NCBI RefSeq assembly: GCF_010894435.1
Contig: NZ_JAAIXZ010000001.1
Location: forward strand, 340,322 to 404,321
Length of the DNA stretch: 64,000 bases
Origin: Pyxidicoccus trucidator
GTDB lineage: Bacteria > Myxococcota > Myxococcia > Myxococcales > Myxococcaceae
Direction of reading: 5' to 3'
Each line of letters begins with the position of its first letter. Position 1 is the first letter of the stretch. This document shows, piece after piece, positions 24,715 to 32,710 of the stretch. Made by a program: the position numbers and the translations under genes. The notes under the pieces were generated by a model. That model was given only the letters and a program-made list of their open reading frames with translations, was not told the origin of the DNA and made no database searches.

Positions 24715-24754
24715 GGCGCCCTCCGGTGGAAACACCGGGGGGCGCTCCTTTTTG
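24715..24754 (+). terminator. Intrinsic terminator of ahpC-ahpD
   Basis: GCGCCCTCCGGTG (24716-24728) pairs with CACCGGGGGGCGC (24733-24745), one mismatch, around a GAAA tetraloop, followed by a T5 tract. This is the most canonical Rho-independent terminator in the window. Confidence 0.85.
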
Positions 24755-24809
24755 GCCCACCGGGCATCTGACCTCACGTCAGACACGAACGAGACGAAAG
24801 GACGTCACC

Positions 24810-25286
24810 ATGTACCGCAGCCCCAGCCCCCTTCCCGAGAAGGCCCGCTCCGCCATCGCCGAGTCGCTCAACGAGCGGCTGGCGGATGGCCTGGACCTGC
24901 ATTCGCAAATCAAGGTGGCCCACTGGAACATCAAGGGCCCGCAGTTCGCCGCGCTCCACCCGCTGTTTGAAACCTTCGCGGTGAGCCTGGCCAACCACAA
25001 CGACTCCATCGCCGAGCGCGCGGTGACGCTGGGCGCGAAGGCCTACGGCACCAGCCGCCACGTGGGCAAGACGAGCCGCCTGCCGGAGTACCCGCAGGAG
25101 ACCTCTCGCGACATGGAGCACGTGAAGCTCTTGGCCGAGCGCATCGAGGTGTACCTGGACGGCCTGCGCAGGAGCCGCAAGACGTTCGAGGAGAACCAGG
25201 ACACGGACTCCGTGGACCTCGTCACCGGCATCATCACCGAGTTCGAGAAGCACGCCTGGTTCCTGCGCGCGTCGCTGGACAGCTGA
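24810..25286 (+). CDS. dps: Dps-family DNA-binding/ferritin-like protein
   Basis: A 158-residue ferritin-like protein that stores iron and protects DNA from Fenton chemistry in the starved or oxidised cell. The intersubunit ferroxidase ligands are visible: the two His of LHSQIKVAHWNIKGPQF, and NDSIAERA with Asp and Glu. The ATG at 24810 has GAAAGGA at a good distance. It follows the ahpCD terminator by 56 bp, so it likely has its own promoter yet belongs to the same oxidative-stress block. Confidence 0.92.
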   Translation: MYRSPSPLPEKARSAIAESLNERLADGLDLHSQIKVAHWNIKGPQFAALHPLFETFAVSLANHNDSIAERAVTLGAKAYGTSRHVGKTSRLPEYPQETSRDMEHVKLLAERIEVYLDGLRRSRKTFEENQDTDSVDLVTGIITEFEKHAWFLRASLDS

Positions 25287-25297
25287 ATCGCACGAAT

Positions 25298-25338
25298 TGA
25301 AACGGCCCGGCCCCTCACGAAGAAGAGGAGCCGGGCCG
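25298..25338. repeat. 41-bp hairpin repeat, copy 1 (terminator-like)
   Basis: A 41-bp sequence that recurs without change at 29495-29535. It folds into a stem CGGCCCGGC/GCCGGGCCG extended by CCTC/GAGG around an 8-base loop. It lies between convergent dps and the immunity gene, so it probably works as a bidirectional terminator. A related but shorter hairpin is at 32665-32697. Confidence 0.75.
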
Positions 25339-25451
25339 GAAGGGCAGTTCGGGCGCGGTCGACGCGTGCCCCGCTGGACTTTGGCCCCCGGTCGATGGAG
25401 ACGCCCCCGCTGCGGGCACTCCTGATGCGGGAACCGTCGATGCCGACGTGC

Positions 25452-26195
25452 TTAGCGCGTGACAGGCTGCATGAGCCCCGCCCGGTCCAGTAGCTTGAGC
25501 ACCCGCTGGCCCAGCTCGACGTGGGTGGGATTGCTCGCGGTGAGGCGCTCGGGGGTGAGGACCACCAGCGTCCCCTGGCCTTCCACGGGTTCGATGCGCA
25601 CGGGCGCGGGCAGTGGAGGCACCACACCCCGGCGCCGCGACAGATACGTCACCCAGCCTACGAATGTGCCAGCGGGGCCCTCCTCCGAGAGGAGGTCACG
25701 GTGGATGCGTGACGTCGCCATGGCCCAATCGGGCTCCCAGGCCAGGGCCATGCTGCGCACGACATGGGCCAGCACGGGAGCAGTGAGCACCCGGTCAGCG
25801 TTCGGCCCATCAGTGGGCAGGGTCAACACACAATAGTTACTGCCCCCGCTGTAGTCCCCGCACTTGATGCGCAGGGCCGCACAGTCACGGGTGGGCCCGC
25901 CGTTGTCGAACCAGAAGGTGAAGCCCAGGTCCTCGAAGATGGGCCCGCCCTTCTCGCGATTGACGCCGCGCCGGAACAACTCGGTGAGCGTGGGCAGGTC
26001 AGGCGGCATGAGCGGATGCTTTCGTGCGTCCTTGAGCCTGCGCGCGGGCTTGTACCAGTGAGCCAGGAAGGGGTCGGCCGGGGCCAGCAGGTCGAGGAAG
26101 TCCGCCGCGCGCCGGGCGCACTCCTCGGGCGACTCCTTGCGAGGGCCCCAATAGGCACCCGCGAAGTAGGTTTCAGGGTCGGGCTTATCGCTCAC
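25452..26195 (-). CDS. Imm52-family immunity protein (SitI-like)
   Basis: A 247-residue soluble protein. The N-terminus YFAGAYWGPRKESPEECARR and the run of conserved aromatic residues match Imm52, an immunity family known to pair with Tox-REase-5 toxins. It starts 12 bp after the gene for exactly such a toxin, so it should bind and block that nuclease domain in the producing cell. No signal peptide: it acts in the cytoplasm. Family naming is from memory of the domain pattern. Confidence 0.8.
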   Translation of the reverse strand: MSDKPDPETYFAGAYWGPRKESPEECARRAADFLDLLAPADPFLAHWYKPARRLKDARKHPLMPPDLPTLTELFRRGVNREKGGPIFEDLGFTFWFDNGGPTRDCAALRIKCGDYSGGSNYCVLTLPTDGPNADRVLTAPVLAHVVRSMALAWEPDWAMATSRIHRDLLSEEGPAGTFVGWVTYLSRRRGVVPPLPAPVRIEPVEGQGTLVVLTPERLTASNPTHVELGQRVLKLLDRAGLMQPVTR

Positions 26196-26207
26196 GCCGC
26201 ACTCTCT

Positions 26208-27815
26208 TTACTTCATCGGGGTGTGGAAGACGCTGATTCCCTTGACATCTTCATTCCTGAGTAGTTCGCGGATGGCCTTCGCCGCATCAGCTTCGGCCAC
26301 ATGCCACTCGATGCGGAGCCCCATGCCCTCAACCTTCTTGCGCTGACGGTCGGCCTGTTCAATGAGTGCCTTGGCTCCCGAGTGCCGGAACCACTCCTTG
26401 GGCTCCAGGCCCTCAAAGAACTTCGCATAGCCGGGGCCCTTGGCCTCCAGTAGCGCGTCGTTCTTGAAGCCGTCGAACTTCACGCCCCCTTCCTTCGTGC
26501 TCATGCCACCGACCCAGTAGGCGTCATCGGCGGAGTGCCCCGTAATCTGCTCCTGGTAGGCGCGGGACCGGGGCCTCATGGACTCCTTCGCCGGTCCCCA
26601 TTTTCCCGGGCCGCCGGAGGGCGCGGGGGCCCTGGCCGCCGTGTTGGCGCGGTGGAGGATGACGGCGGCCCCGGGCCCGCCCCCCAGCACCGCCGCCGCT
26701 CGGCCCACGGGCACCGCGACGCGCTCCAGCACCAGTGCGCCTTCGGCCGTGAGCGACAGCGCGGGCACGGTGGCCTCGGCGCCCGCGAGCGCCCCCGTCA
26801 GCGTGCGTGTGGTGGCCGATGCGGCACCCCAGGTGGCAATCAAGTTGGTGAGCAGCTTGGAAACCTCCCTCACCTGTTCGCCCTCCGTCATGTACCGGAA
26901 GCGCTCCAGGTACTCGGGCGAGGAGGCCACCAGGGCCGCCAGTCCCGAGGGCAACTGGCGCAATGCGGCCAACGTGTCAGCAGGGTGGGTGGTGAGGAGT
27001 TGGCCCACGGCCACGGCCAGCCCCACGAATGCCTCCTCGGCGCCGTCCAGCGTGCGCGAGAGGTAATCCGCGTCGTCGTACACCTCCGCCAGCACGCCCC
27101 CGTCCGCCGCCCCCAACCGCGCGTCCAGGGCGCGGAAGGCGCCGCCCCGGCCGGAGTAGAAGCGTCCCAGCTCGAAGGGGCCCGCGCGCAGGGCACCGTC
27201 CCTCCACTCCACCGGGCCCACGCGCTGCTGGGTGCGCCCACTACGAGTCCAGGCGAGGCAGCCATCCGGGCGCAGCACTGCCACCAGCGTGAAGCGCTCC
27301 ACCCGGCGCAGGAGTTCCCCGCGTGAGGCTGCACCGCCCTCCAGCACCTCGCGCAAGAGGTGGCCGGCCGCCATGCGCGGCGGGAAGGTGCCTGGCGTCA
27401 CGGGGCGTTGCCCCAGCAGCATCAGCAGCCGCGCCGCGTCCTCGGGCGTCAGCGGCCCGTTTCGCGGGGGCAGTGTGTCCCTGTCCTCCAGGCCCGCGCG
27501 CACCAGCAAGGCCTCGAAGGCGTCCACGTCCAGCAGGCCCGGCTCCACCGCCCGCCGCGTCCGCTCCTCCACGCTGAAGGTGAGCACCGCCGTGCTGGGC
27601 AGGCGCACGGGCCGGCGGTGGCGGCTGCGCGCGTCCTCACCTGTCGCCGTGTGGGTCGGTGGTGAAGCGGGGGAGCCGTGCCCGTTGCCCTGCAGCCCAG
27701 GCGCGGCGGCGAGCTGGCGCGGAATCATCAGGCCCGCACGGCCGGATGGCGGAGGCCGCGAGGCGCAGCCGGTGGCCAGCAGCACCACGCCCAGCAGCAG
27801 GGCCTTAGCGGGCAT
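26208..27815 (-). CDS. Lipoprotein toxin with Tox-REase-5 C-terminal domain (SitA-like)
   Basis: A 535-residue polymorphic toxin. The lipobox is LLATGC (Cys17), so it is exported and lipidated. Residues about 60-400 are a variable-spacer region (RPDGCLAWTRSGRTQQRVG, FELGRFYSGRGGAFRALDA, helical 250-380). The last 130 residues form a restriction-endonuclease-fold toxin: Asp448 in KFDGF and Glu457-x-Lys459 in LLEAKGPGY give the D...ExK catalytic site. A lipoprotein with a nuclease tail, followed by an Imm52 gene, is the architecture of SitA toxins passed between myxobacterial cells by outer membrane exchange. The ATG at 27815 overlaps the upstream gene by 11 bp. Assignment to SitA is inference from architecture. 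Confidence 0.8.
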   Translation of the reverse strand: MPAKALLLGVVLLATGCASRPPPSGRAGLMIPRQLAAAPGLQGNGHGSPASPPTHTATGEDARSRHRRPVRLPSTAVLTFSVEERTRRAVEPGLLDVDAFEALLVRAGLEDRDTLPPRNGPLTPEDAARLLMLLGQRPVTPGTFPPRMAAGHLLREVLEGGAASRGELLRRVERFTLVAVLRPDGCLAWTRSGRTQQRVGPVEWRDGALRAGPFELGRFYSGRGGAFRALDARLGAADGGVLAEVYDDADYLSRTLDGAEEAFVGLAVAVGQLLTTHPADTLAALRQLPSGLAALVASSPEYLERFRYMTEGEQVREVSKLLTNLIATWGAASATTRTLTGALAGAEATVPALSLTAEGALVLERVAVPVGRAAAVLGGGPGAAVILHRANTAARAPAPSGGPGKWGPAKESMRPRSRAYQEQITGHSADDAYWVGGMSTKEGGVKFDGFKNDALLEAKGPGYAKFFEGLEPKEWFRHSGAKALIEQADRQRKKVEGMGLRIEWHVAEADAAKAIRELLRNEDVKGISVFHTPMK

Positions 27816-29187
27816 GGTCCACCCCCAGGCCGAAGGAGGCGAATGCACCCGAGCGCAGCGTGCCGCCGGCCTCCGGAAACAGCAGCGTGCCACCGCTGGC
27901 CAGCGCGTAGAGCTTCCCGGCGAACCGCCAGCGCGCCTCACCGGAGACGAGGTAGCGCGGACCCGGCTGCCCCAGGCCCACCGCCAACCCCTCCACCGCC
28001 ACTTCCAGGCGTCGGTGGAAGAGTTGCACCGCCGCGCGCCCGTCCACGTCCACCCGGCCCCAGGTGAAGGCTTCCGCGCCCAGGGCGAAGTCCAGGTGAC
28101 GTTGGAGCACGCCCCCCAGCGCTTCAGCGTCCCAGGTCACCGCCGCTTCTCCATACGCTGAATAACCGTCCGGGAAGGGCGCCAAGGCCAGCGGCACGCC
28201 AGCGAAGCCCGCCGCCAGGAAGCGCCCCACCTCGTAGTCCGGACCGAAGAAGGCTTGACGGAAGCCGCCGTGTTGCCGCCGCGCTTCCAGCCGGAGCGTC
28301 ATGACCCGTGTGGGCGTGTGCGAGTCCGCGCCCACGCCCGCCACCGCGCCCCAGGCGCCGCCGTCTCCCGGCCTGCCACCCCAGCCCGCCAGGACGTGCA
28401 ACTCGTAGCCCGGGCGCACCAGCACCACCGCCGCGGTGTCCAGGTGCGCCAGCGTCATCGCGGGCGAGGCGCCCCCGGTCTTGCCCCACTCGTGCACGGC
28501 GGAGAGGGACAGCGTGTAGCGCTGGCGTTGCTTCGGCCGGCCGAAGAGGACGTGCTCCACGTCCACTTCGACTTCGGCGCCCATGAGGCGCGCGCCCAGC
28601 ATGTCCGAGGTGAAGGCTTCCACGTACAGGGGCGCCCACCAGCCTGTCAGCAGAGCGCCCGCCGGGTGGTAGTCGGGATTCGCCCGGTTGGAGTAGCGCC
28701 GCACCAGATGCGCGGAGAGAAGGCTGTAGCGCTCCAACGCGCCCAACCAGACACCCAGCGGCGCGTTGTCGGAGCCCAGCTTGAGGGCGCGCACCATCTG
28801 CCCGAAGTCCGAGAGGCTGTCCCAGTCCTCCCGCCGCACCCAGCCGCCGTCCCCGCCCCACAGCCGTACCCGCAGCGGCGCGCCCAGATTGACGCCGAAG
28901 TCCTCGCCAAGCTCCGCCACCAACATGGGCGTCACCTGCAGATACCCGGCGTCTTCGCCCGCGCCCTGCCGGGGCAGCAGTGCCAGCGTGGCGCCCTCCA
29001 GCCGCATCAGGTAGCCCCACCGGGGGCTCGGCCCGAGGGCAGGCGGGTTCACCACTGCATCGGGTGGCGCGGCAGCGGCGGGACCGTCCGAGATGTCCTC
29101 CTCGCGCGGCGCCTCCGCCGCTGACCCGCCAGGTTGCAGCAGGAACACCAGCCCCAGCAGCACGGCCCCACGTCGCATCCTGCGCAT
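27805..29187 (-). CDS. Outer-membrane-like protein of the toxin cassette
   Basis: A 460-residue exported protein: a signal peptide (RGAVLLGLVFLL, cut near GGSAAEA) and then a sequence of alternating beta strands rich in Gly and aromatic residues (e.g. YELHVLAGWGGRPG, RRLEVAVEGLAVGLG) ending in a strand-like SFGLGVDHAR, consistent with an outer-membrane beta barrel. It overlaps the toxin gene by 11 bp and precedes it, the position of the accessory gene sitB in sitBAI loci, but I cannot confirm homology to SitB. The ATG at 29187 has GGGAG 8 bp upstream; a GTG seven codons earlier is possible. Confidence 0.7.
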   Translation of the reverse strand: MRRMRRGAVLLGLVFLLQPGGSAAEAPREEDISDGPAAAAPPDAVVNPPALGPSPRWGYLMRLEGATLALLPRQGAGEDAGYLQVTPMLVAELGEDFGVNLGAPLRVRLWGGDGGWVRREDWDSLSDFGQMVRALKLGSDNAPLGVWLGALERYSLLSAHLVRRYSNRANPDYHPAGALLTGWWAPLYVEAFTSDMLGARLMGAEVEVDVEHVLFGRPKQRQRYTLSLSAVHEWGKTGGASPAMTLAHLDTAAVVLVRPGYELHVLAGWGGRPGDGGAWGAVAGVGADSHTPTRVMTLRLEARRQHGGFRQAFFGPDYEVGRFLAAGFAGVPLALAPFPDGYSAYGEAAVTWDAEALGGVLQRHLDFALGAEAFTWGRVDVDGRAAVQLFHRRLEVAVEGLAVGLGQPGPRYLVSGEARWRFAGKLYALASGGTLLFPEAGGTLRSGAFASFGLGVDHAR

Positions 29188-29494
29188 TCGCGTCTCCCGG
29201 ACAGGCACTCAAGCGAGGAGAGGACAGAGCTTCCCCTTCCGGTCCGACGTGAAGGCGTCAAACCGCTGCGCTGAGCCCCTCCCGGAGCCCGCGTGCGTGC
29301 GGCCTCCTACGGTGCGGTCGGGGGGCAGGAATCGCGTGCTCTTGAATGCACGGTCGCCAGGGGGAGCGCAGCTTCTGGGAAGCAGACCCTCGTGCCCGCG
29401 CGGGTGGCCGAGAAGCGGCATGTCCGGCGTGTCCGCCACGTCCAGCACGCCAGCCTCGCGCGAGGACGGACCCGGCCGGAGGTCCTCGCCTAAA

Positions 29495-29535
29495 TGAAAC
29501 GGCCCGGCCCCTCACGAAGAAGAGGAGCCGGGCCG
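29495..29535. repeat. 41-bp hairpin repeat, copy 2 (terminator-like)
   Basis: Identical to 25298-25338 and in the same orientation. Here it follows the cysteine-rich lipoprotein gene (minus strand) and precedes the toxin cassette. The rest of the 368-bp gap 29188-29555 shows no convincing gene; it should contain the cassette's promoter. Confidence 0.75.
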
Positions 29536-29555
29536 AGCAGAGGACACCGCGGCGG

Positions 29556-30038
29556 TCAGATGCCGAAGCAGCCGCAGTAGGTGGCGTAGGTCACCTTATA
29601 GCTGTAGCAGGTGGGCACGCCGGGCTTGTTGCAGGCCTGGATGAGGTAGCTCGTGCCCGCCTTCTGCGTGCCGGTCTGCCAGCAGATGGGCTTCCCGTTG
29701 GGACCCATCTCGCACTCGCGGCAGGCGACGGTGCCGGTACACGCGCTCAGGCTGCCGGTGCAGGCCGTGGGGACGGTGGACCAGCTGCCGCAGCTGTAGT
29801 CGCCCGGGCAGGTGTAGTCGGCGGGACAGACGTCCATCGCGTGCATCAGCCCGTCATCCGGAGCCGCCGAGTTGAGCACGTCCTCGACCTGCTCCACCGT
29901 GGCCTGCATGTCGCTCGTGTCGATGCCCTCGAGCGCCAGCGCCTCCATCTCCTCCGGGGTCACCGGGCCGCATCCCACGACGACGCTCGCCACCAGCACT
30001 CCCAACCACTTTCCAAAGTGAGTCACTGCGTTCTCCAT
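29556..30038 (-). CDS. Cysteine-rich lipoprotein
   Basis: A 160-residue protein with a lipoprotein signal ending in VVVGCGP. The mature part has an acidic helical segment (EEMEALALEGIDTSDMQATVEQVEDV), then about 90 residues with 12 cysteines (VCPADYTCPGDYSCG ... YCGCFGI), enough for six disulfides outside the cytoplasm. No known domain is recognised. The ATG at 30038 is the only start that gives the signal peptide. Function unknown; small disulfide-rich lipoproteins are common in myxobacteria. Confidence 0.78.
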   Translation of the reverse strand: MENAVTHFGKWLGVLVASVVVGCGPVTPEEMEALALEGIDTSDMQATVEQVEDVLNSAAPDDGLMHAMDVCPADYTCPGDYSCGSWSTVPTACTGSLSACTGTVACRECEMGPNGKPICWQTGTQKAGTSYLIQACNKPGVPTCYSYKVTYATYCGCFGI

Positions 30039-30187
30039 GCTGAAGGCTCCCGCCGTGGGAGCGATGTTCCAGCGCGCTGAGCGGGGGTCACGGCCGGGGG
30101 GGAGACGGGCACGGCGGCACCTCTTCCCGAGGACGCGCCCGGCGGACCGCTGGCGCGGCACCGCGCCCGGACCATAGCCGTCCCGCC

Positions 30188-30208
30188 CTTCCACGTGAAA
30201 CATGGAAG
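30188..30208. promoter_or_regulatory. Inverted repeat in the divergent promoter region
   Basis: The gap 30039-30433 separates two divergent lipoprotein genes. CTTCCA (30188-30193) and TGGAAG (30203-30208) form a dyad in its middle. A weak sigma-54-like sequence (GGGCAT-N5-TTGCT, 30380-30395) lies 39 bp before the start at 30434. No gene is evident in the gap. Confidence 0.3.
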
Positions 30209-30433
30209 CACAGCATTACCAGCAAGACATGCCAGCTATGACTTCGCGTCTGAAGACACCCGGACGCGCCGTCGGAGGTCTCCGTGACCCCGGGCAGGCC
30301 CGCCCGGAGTGTGCACCGGGCTTCACGCACCCGGGGTTCGTCTGGAGGGGCCACCCTCCTGTTCTCGCGAGGTTGGCCGGGGCATGGTGGTTGCTCTGGA
30401 TGCGGCGCGAGTCCATCCCTGGAGGAGCGCCCC

Positions 30434-31240
30434 ATGAGACGCATCGCCTGGCTGTCCGTCGCCGTCCTCACCGCCGCCTGCGGTGCGGAGACCCCCACGA
30501 AGGAAGAGGTGGACGCCGCGCGTGTCACGGTGGAGCGCGCGGTGGCCGCCGCCCACCAGGCGCGAGGTGCGCTGGAGGTGCTGGGTGTGCTGCCCGTGTA
30601 CACGTGTGGCGAGCCCCGGCGCTCCTTCGTGGGCCGGGCGGCGGAGGGCGTGCATGCGCGATATGCGTGCGCCACCGCCGTGGTGGAGGCGCACGACAGC
30701 GTGACGGACGCGGTGGTGATGACCTTCGACGAGGGCGGCTGCGACATCCACGGCCTGCGCTTCACCGGACAGGTGGCCTTCCTGTACCGCGGCGGCGAGG
30801 ACCTGATGGAGGTACACGCGAACCTGCGCGGGCTGGCGGTGGACGGGCACACCGTGCAGGCGGAGGTGGGCTACGGCACCTGCGGTGACGAGACGCGCCT
30901 GTTCGCGGACGTGGCGGGCAGCGTGCCGGGCCGCGAGGACCACACCTTCCACATCGACGGCCGCGTGGGCCTGCGCTCCGGAGTCCCCGTCATTGGCGGC
31001 TCCGAGCTGGTGCTGGACGGCCCGGGCGAGCTGACCGGCCCGGAGGGCACGGACCGCCTCACCCTCACCTCGCTGCTCTACGACGTGGGCCAGTACCTGC
31101 CGAAGGAGGGCACCGCGGTGCTGGAGACGGCGAACGGCCACCGGCTGGAGGCCCACTTCCAGGAGGTGCTGTGGCGGGTGGGCAAGGTGGAAATCACCAT
31201 CGACGACAAGGAGCCGGTGACGGTGCCCATCGTCCGCTGA
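30434..31240 (+). CDS. Hypothetical lipoprotein
   Basis: A 268-residue protein with a lipoprotein signal (RIAWLSVAVLTAACGAE) followed by a short helical segment and a beta-rich domain with four or so cysteines (YTCGEPRR, RYACATA, GGCDIHG, YGTCGDE), which could form disulfides. The C-terminal half repeats strand-turn-strand patterns with many Gly and Asp. The ATG at 30434 has GGAGGAG upstream. I do not recognise the family; it is probably an envelope protein. Confidence 0.78.
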   Translation: MRRIAWLSVAVLTAACGAETPTKEEVDAARVTVERAVAAAHQARGALEVLGVLPVYTCGEPRRSFVGRAAEGVHARYACATAVVEAHDSVTDAVVMTFDEGGCDIHGLRFTGQVAFLYRGGEDLMEVHANLRGLAVDGHTVQAEVGYGTCGDETRLFADVAGSVPGREDHTFHIDGRVGLRSGVPVIGGSELVLDGPGELTGPEGTDRLTLTSLLYDVGQYLPKEGTAVLETANGHRLEAHFQEVLWRVGKVEITIDDKEPVTVPIVR

Positions 31241-31270
31241 GGCACGGGCGCGCTCGCGCCCTGGCGGACG
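31231..31270. terminator. Compound hairpin terminator
   Basis: CGTCCGC (31231-31237) pairs with GCGGACG (31264-31270), and inside it GGGCGCG (31246-31252) pairs with CGCGCCC (31255-31261). The structure starts inside the final codons of the lipoprotein gene. No T tract. Confidence 0.5.
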
Positions 31271-31361
31271 GTGCCAACAGAGCAACATGGCCCGCTCGCG
31301 CGGCGCCTCCCGGCAGTTCCCGGGCACCACGGGCACCCGACTTCCGCTAGGGTGTCGCGCC

Positions 31362-32654
31362 GTGAGCGACGACGTCACGATTCCGGCCTTCCGCACCGTG
31401 CCCCGCACGGGCGTCATCTTCGTCACCGCCGAGGCGAGCCGCCGCGGCTACCGTTCCAGCGACCCCGACTGGTGCAACCTGGGCCAGGGGCAGCCGGAGA
31501 CGGGAGAGCTGCCCGGCGCCCCGCCCCGCCTGGGCTCGGTGAATATCGACGTGGCGGACATGGAGTACGCCCCCGTCGCGGGCCTGTGGGAGGTGCGCGA
31601 GGTCATCGCGAGCCTCTACAACAAGCTCTACCGCAAGGGCATGCCGAGCCAGTACAGCGCGGAGAACGTGTGCCTGTCCGGCGGCGGACGCGCGGCCCTC
31701 ACGCGCGCGGCGGCGAGCCTGGGCTCGGTCAACCTGGGCCACTTCCTGCCGGACTACACCGCCTACGAGGAGCTGCTGGACGTCTTCAAGGCGTTCACCG
31801 CCATCCCCATCCTCCTGGAGGGGGACCGCGGCTACGCCTTCACTGCGGATGACCTGCGGCGCGAGGTGCAGGGCCGCGGCCTGTCCGCGCTGCTCTTCTC
31901 CAACCCGTGCAACCCCACCGGCAAGCTGGTGCAGGGCGACGAGCTGGCGCGCTGGGTGGGCGTCGCCCGCGAGCAGGAGTGCTCGCTGCTCATCGACGAG
32001 TTCTACTCGCACTACATCTGGACGGGCCGTCCGGGTCACCTGCCGGTGGAGAGCGCCGCGCGGTACGTGGAGGACGTGAACAGGGACCCCATCGTCATCT
32101 TCGACGGCTTCACCAAGAACTGGCGCTACCCGGGCTGGCGCATGACGTGGACGCTGGGTCCCCGGCAGGTCATCGAGGCGGTGTCCAGCGCGGGCAGCTT
32201 CCTGGACGGCGGCGGCAGCAGGCCGTTGCAGCGCGCCGCCATTCCCCTGCTCCAGGAGGAGGCGGTGGTGGCGGAGACGATGGCCATCCACAACGCCTTC
32301 CGCGAGAAGCGGGACAAGTTCCACTCGCGGCTGGAGCGGCTGGGCATCCGCACGGACCGGGCGCCGGATGGGACGTTCTACGTCTGGGGCAACGTGTCCG
32401 GCCTGCCGGCGCCGCTCAACGACGGCATGGGCTTCTTCCGGGCGGCGCTGGAGCAGAAGATCATCACCGTGCCCGGCGAGTTCTTCGACGTGAACCCGGG
32501 CAAGCGCCGCGCGCGGAGGCCCTCGCGCTTCCGCAGCTACGTGCGCCTGTCCTTCGGCCCCTCGCTGGAGGTGCTGGAGAAGGCGCTGTCCCGGCTGGAG
32601 GCCATGGTGCTGCACTACACGAACTCGCCCCAGTCGGCTCCGCCGAAGACGTGA
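31362..32654 (+). CDS. Class I/II aminotransferase
   Basis: A 430-residue fold-type I PLP enzyme. NPCNPTGK is the hallmark loop, LIDEFYSHYIW includes the Asp and Tyr that hold the ring, Lys252 in GFTKNWRYPGWRM binds PLP, and an Arg near the end (RSYVRLSFG) binds the substrate carboxylate. Family members make or degrade amino acids such as aspartate, alanine or aromatic amino acids; the substrate is not evident. The GTG at 31362 has AGGGTG upstream and was preferred to an ATG 25 codons before, whose leader looks non-conserved. A terminator-like hairpin follows. Confidence 0.88.
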   Translation: MSDDVTIPAFRTVPRTGVIFVTAEASRRGYRSSDPDWCNLGQGQPETGELPGAPPRLGSVNIDVADMEYAPVAGLWEVREVIASLYNKLYRKGMPSQYSAENVCLSGGGRAALTRAAASLGSVNLGHFLPDYTAYEELLDVFKAFTAIPILLEGDRGYAFTADDLRREVQGRGLSALLFSNPCNPTGKLVQGDELARWVGVAREQECSLLIDEFYSHYIWTGRPGHLPVESAARYVEDVNRDPIVIFDGFTKNWRYPGWRMTWTLGPRQVIEAVSSAGSFLDGGGSRPLQRAAIPLLQEEAVVAETMAIHNAFREKRDKFHSRLERLGIRTDRAPDGTFYVWGNVSGLPAPLNDGMGFFRAALEQKIITVPGEFFDVNPGKRRARRPSRFRSYVRLSFGPSLEVLEKALSRLEAMVLHYTNSPQSAPPKT

Positions 32655-32664
32655 GATGCGAGGA

Positions 32665-32697
32665 CGGCCCGGCCCCTCGCGAGAGGACGCCGGGCCG
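32665..32697. terminator. Hairpin terminator between convergent genes
   Basis: CGGCCCGGC (32665-32673) pairs with GCCGGGCCG (32689-32697), with CCTC/GAGG extending towards a GCGA tetraloop. It resembles the 41-bp repeats at 25298 and 29495 and sits between the convergent aminotransferase and methyltransferase genes. Confidence 0.65.
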
Positions 32698-32710
32698 CGA
32701 GCCGGCGGGC

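Noticed and set aside
30380-30395. Sigma-54 promoter of the 30434 lipoprotein gene
   Set aside because: The -12 box is good but the -24 box matches only GGCA of the consensus, and no activator gene is nearby; mentioned only as weak.
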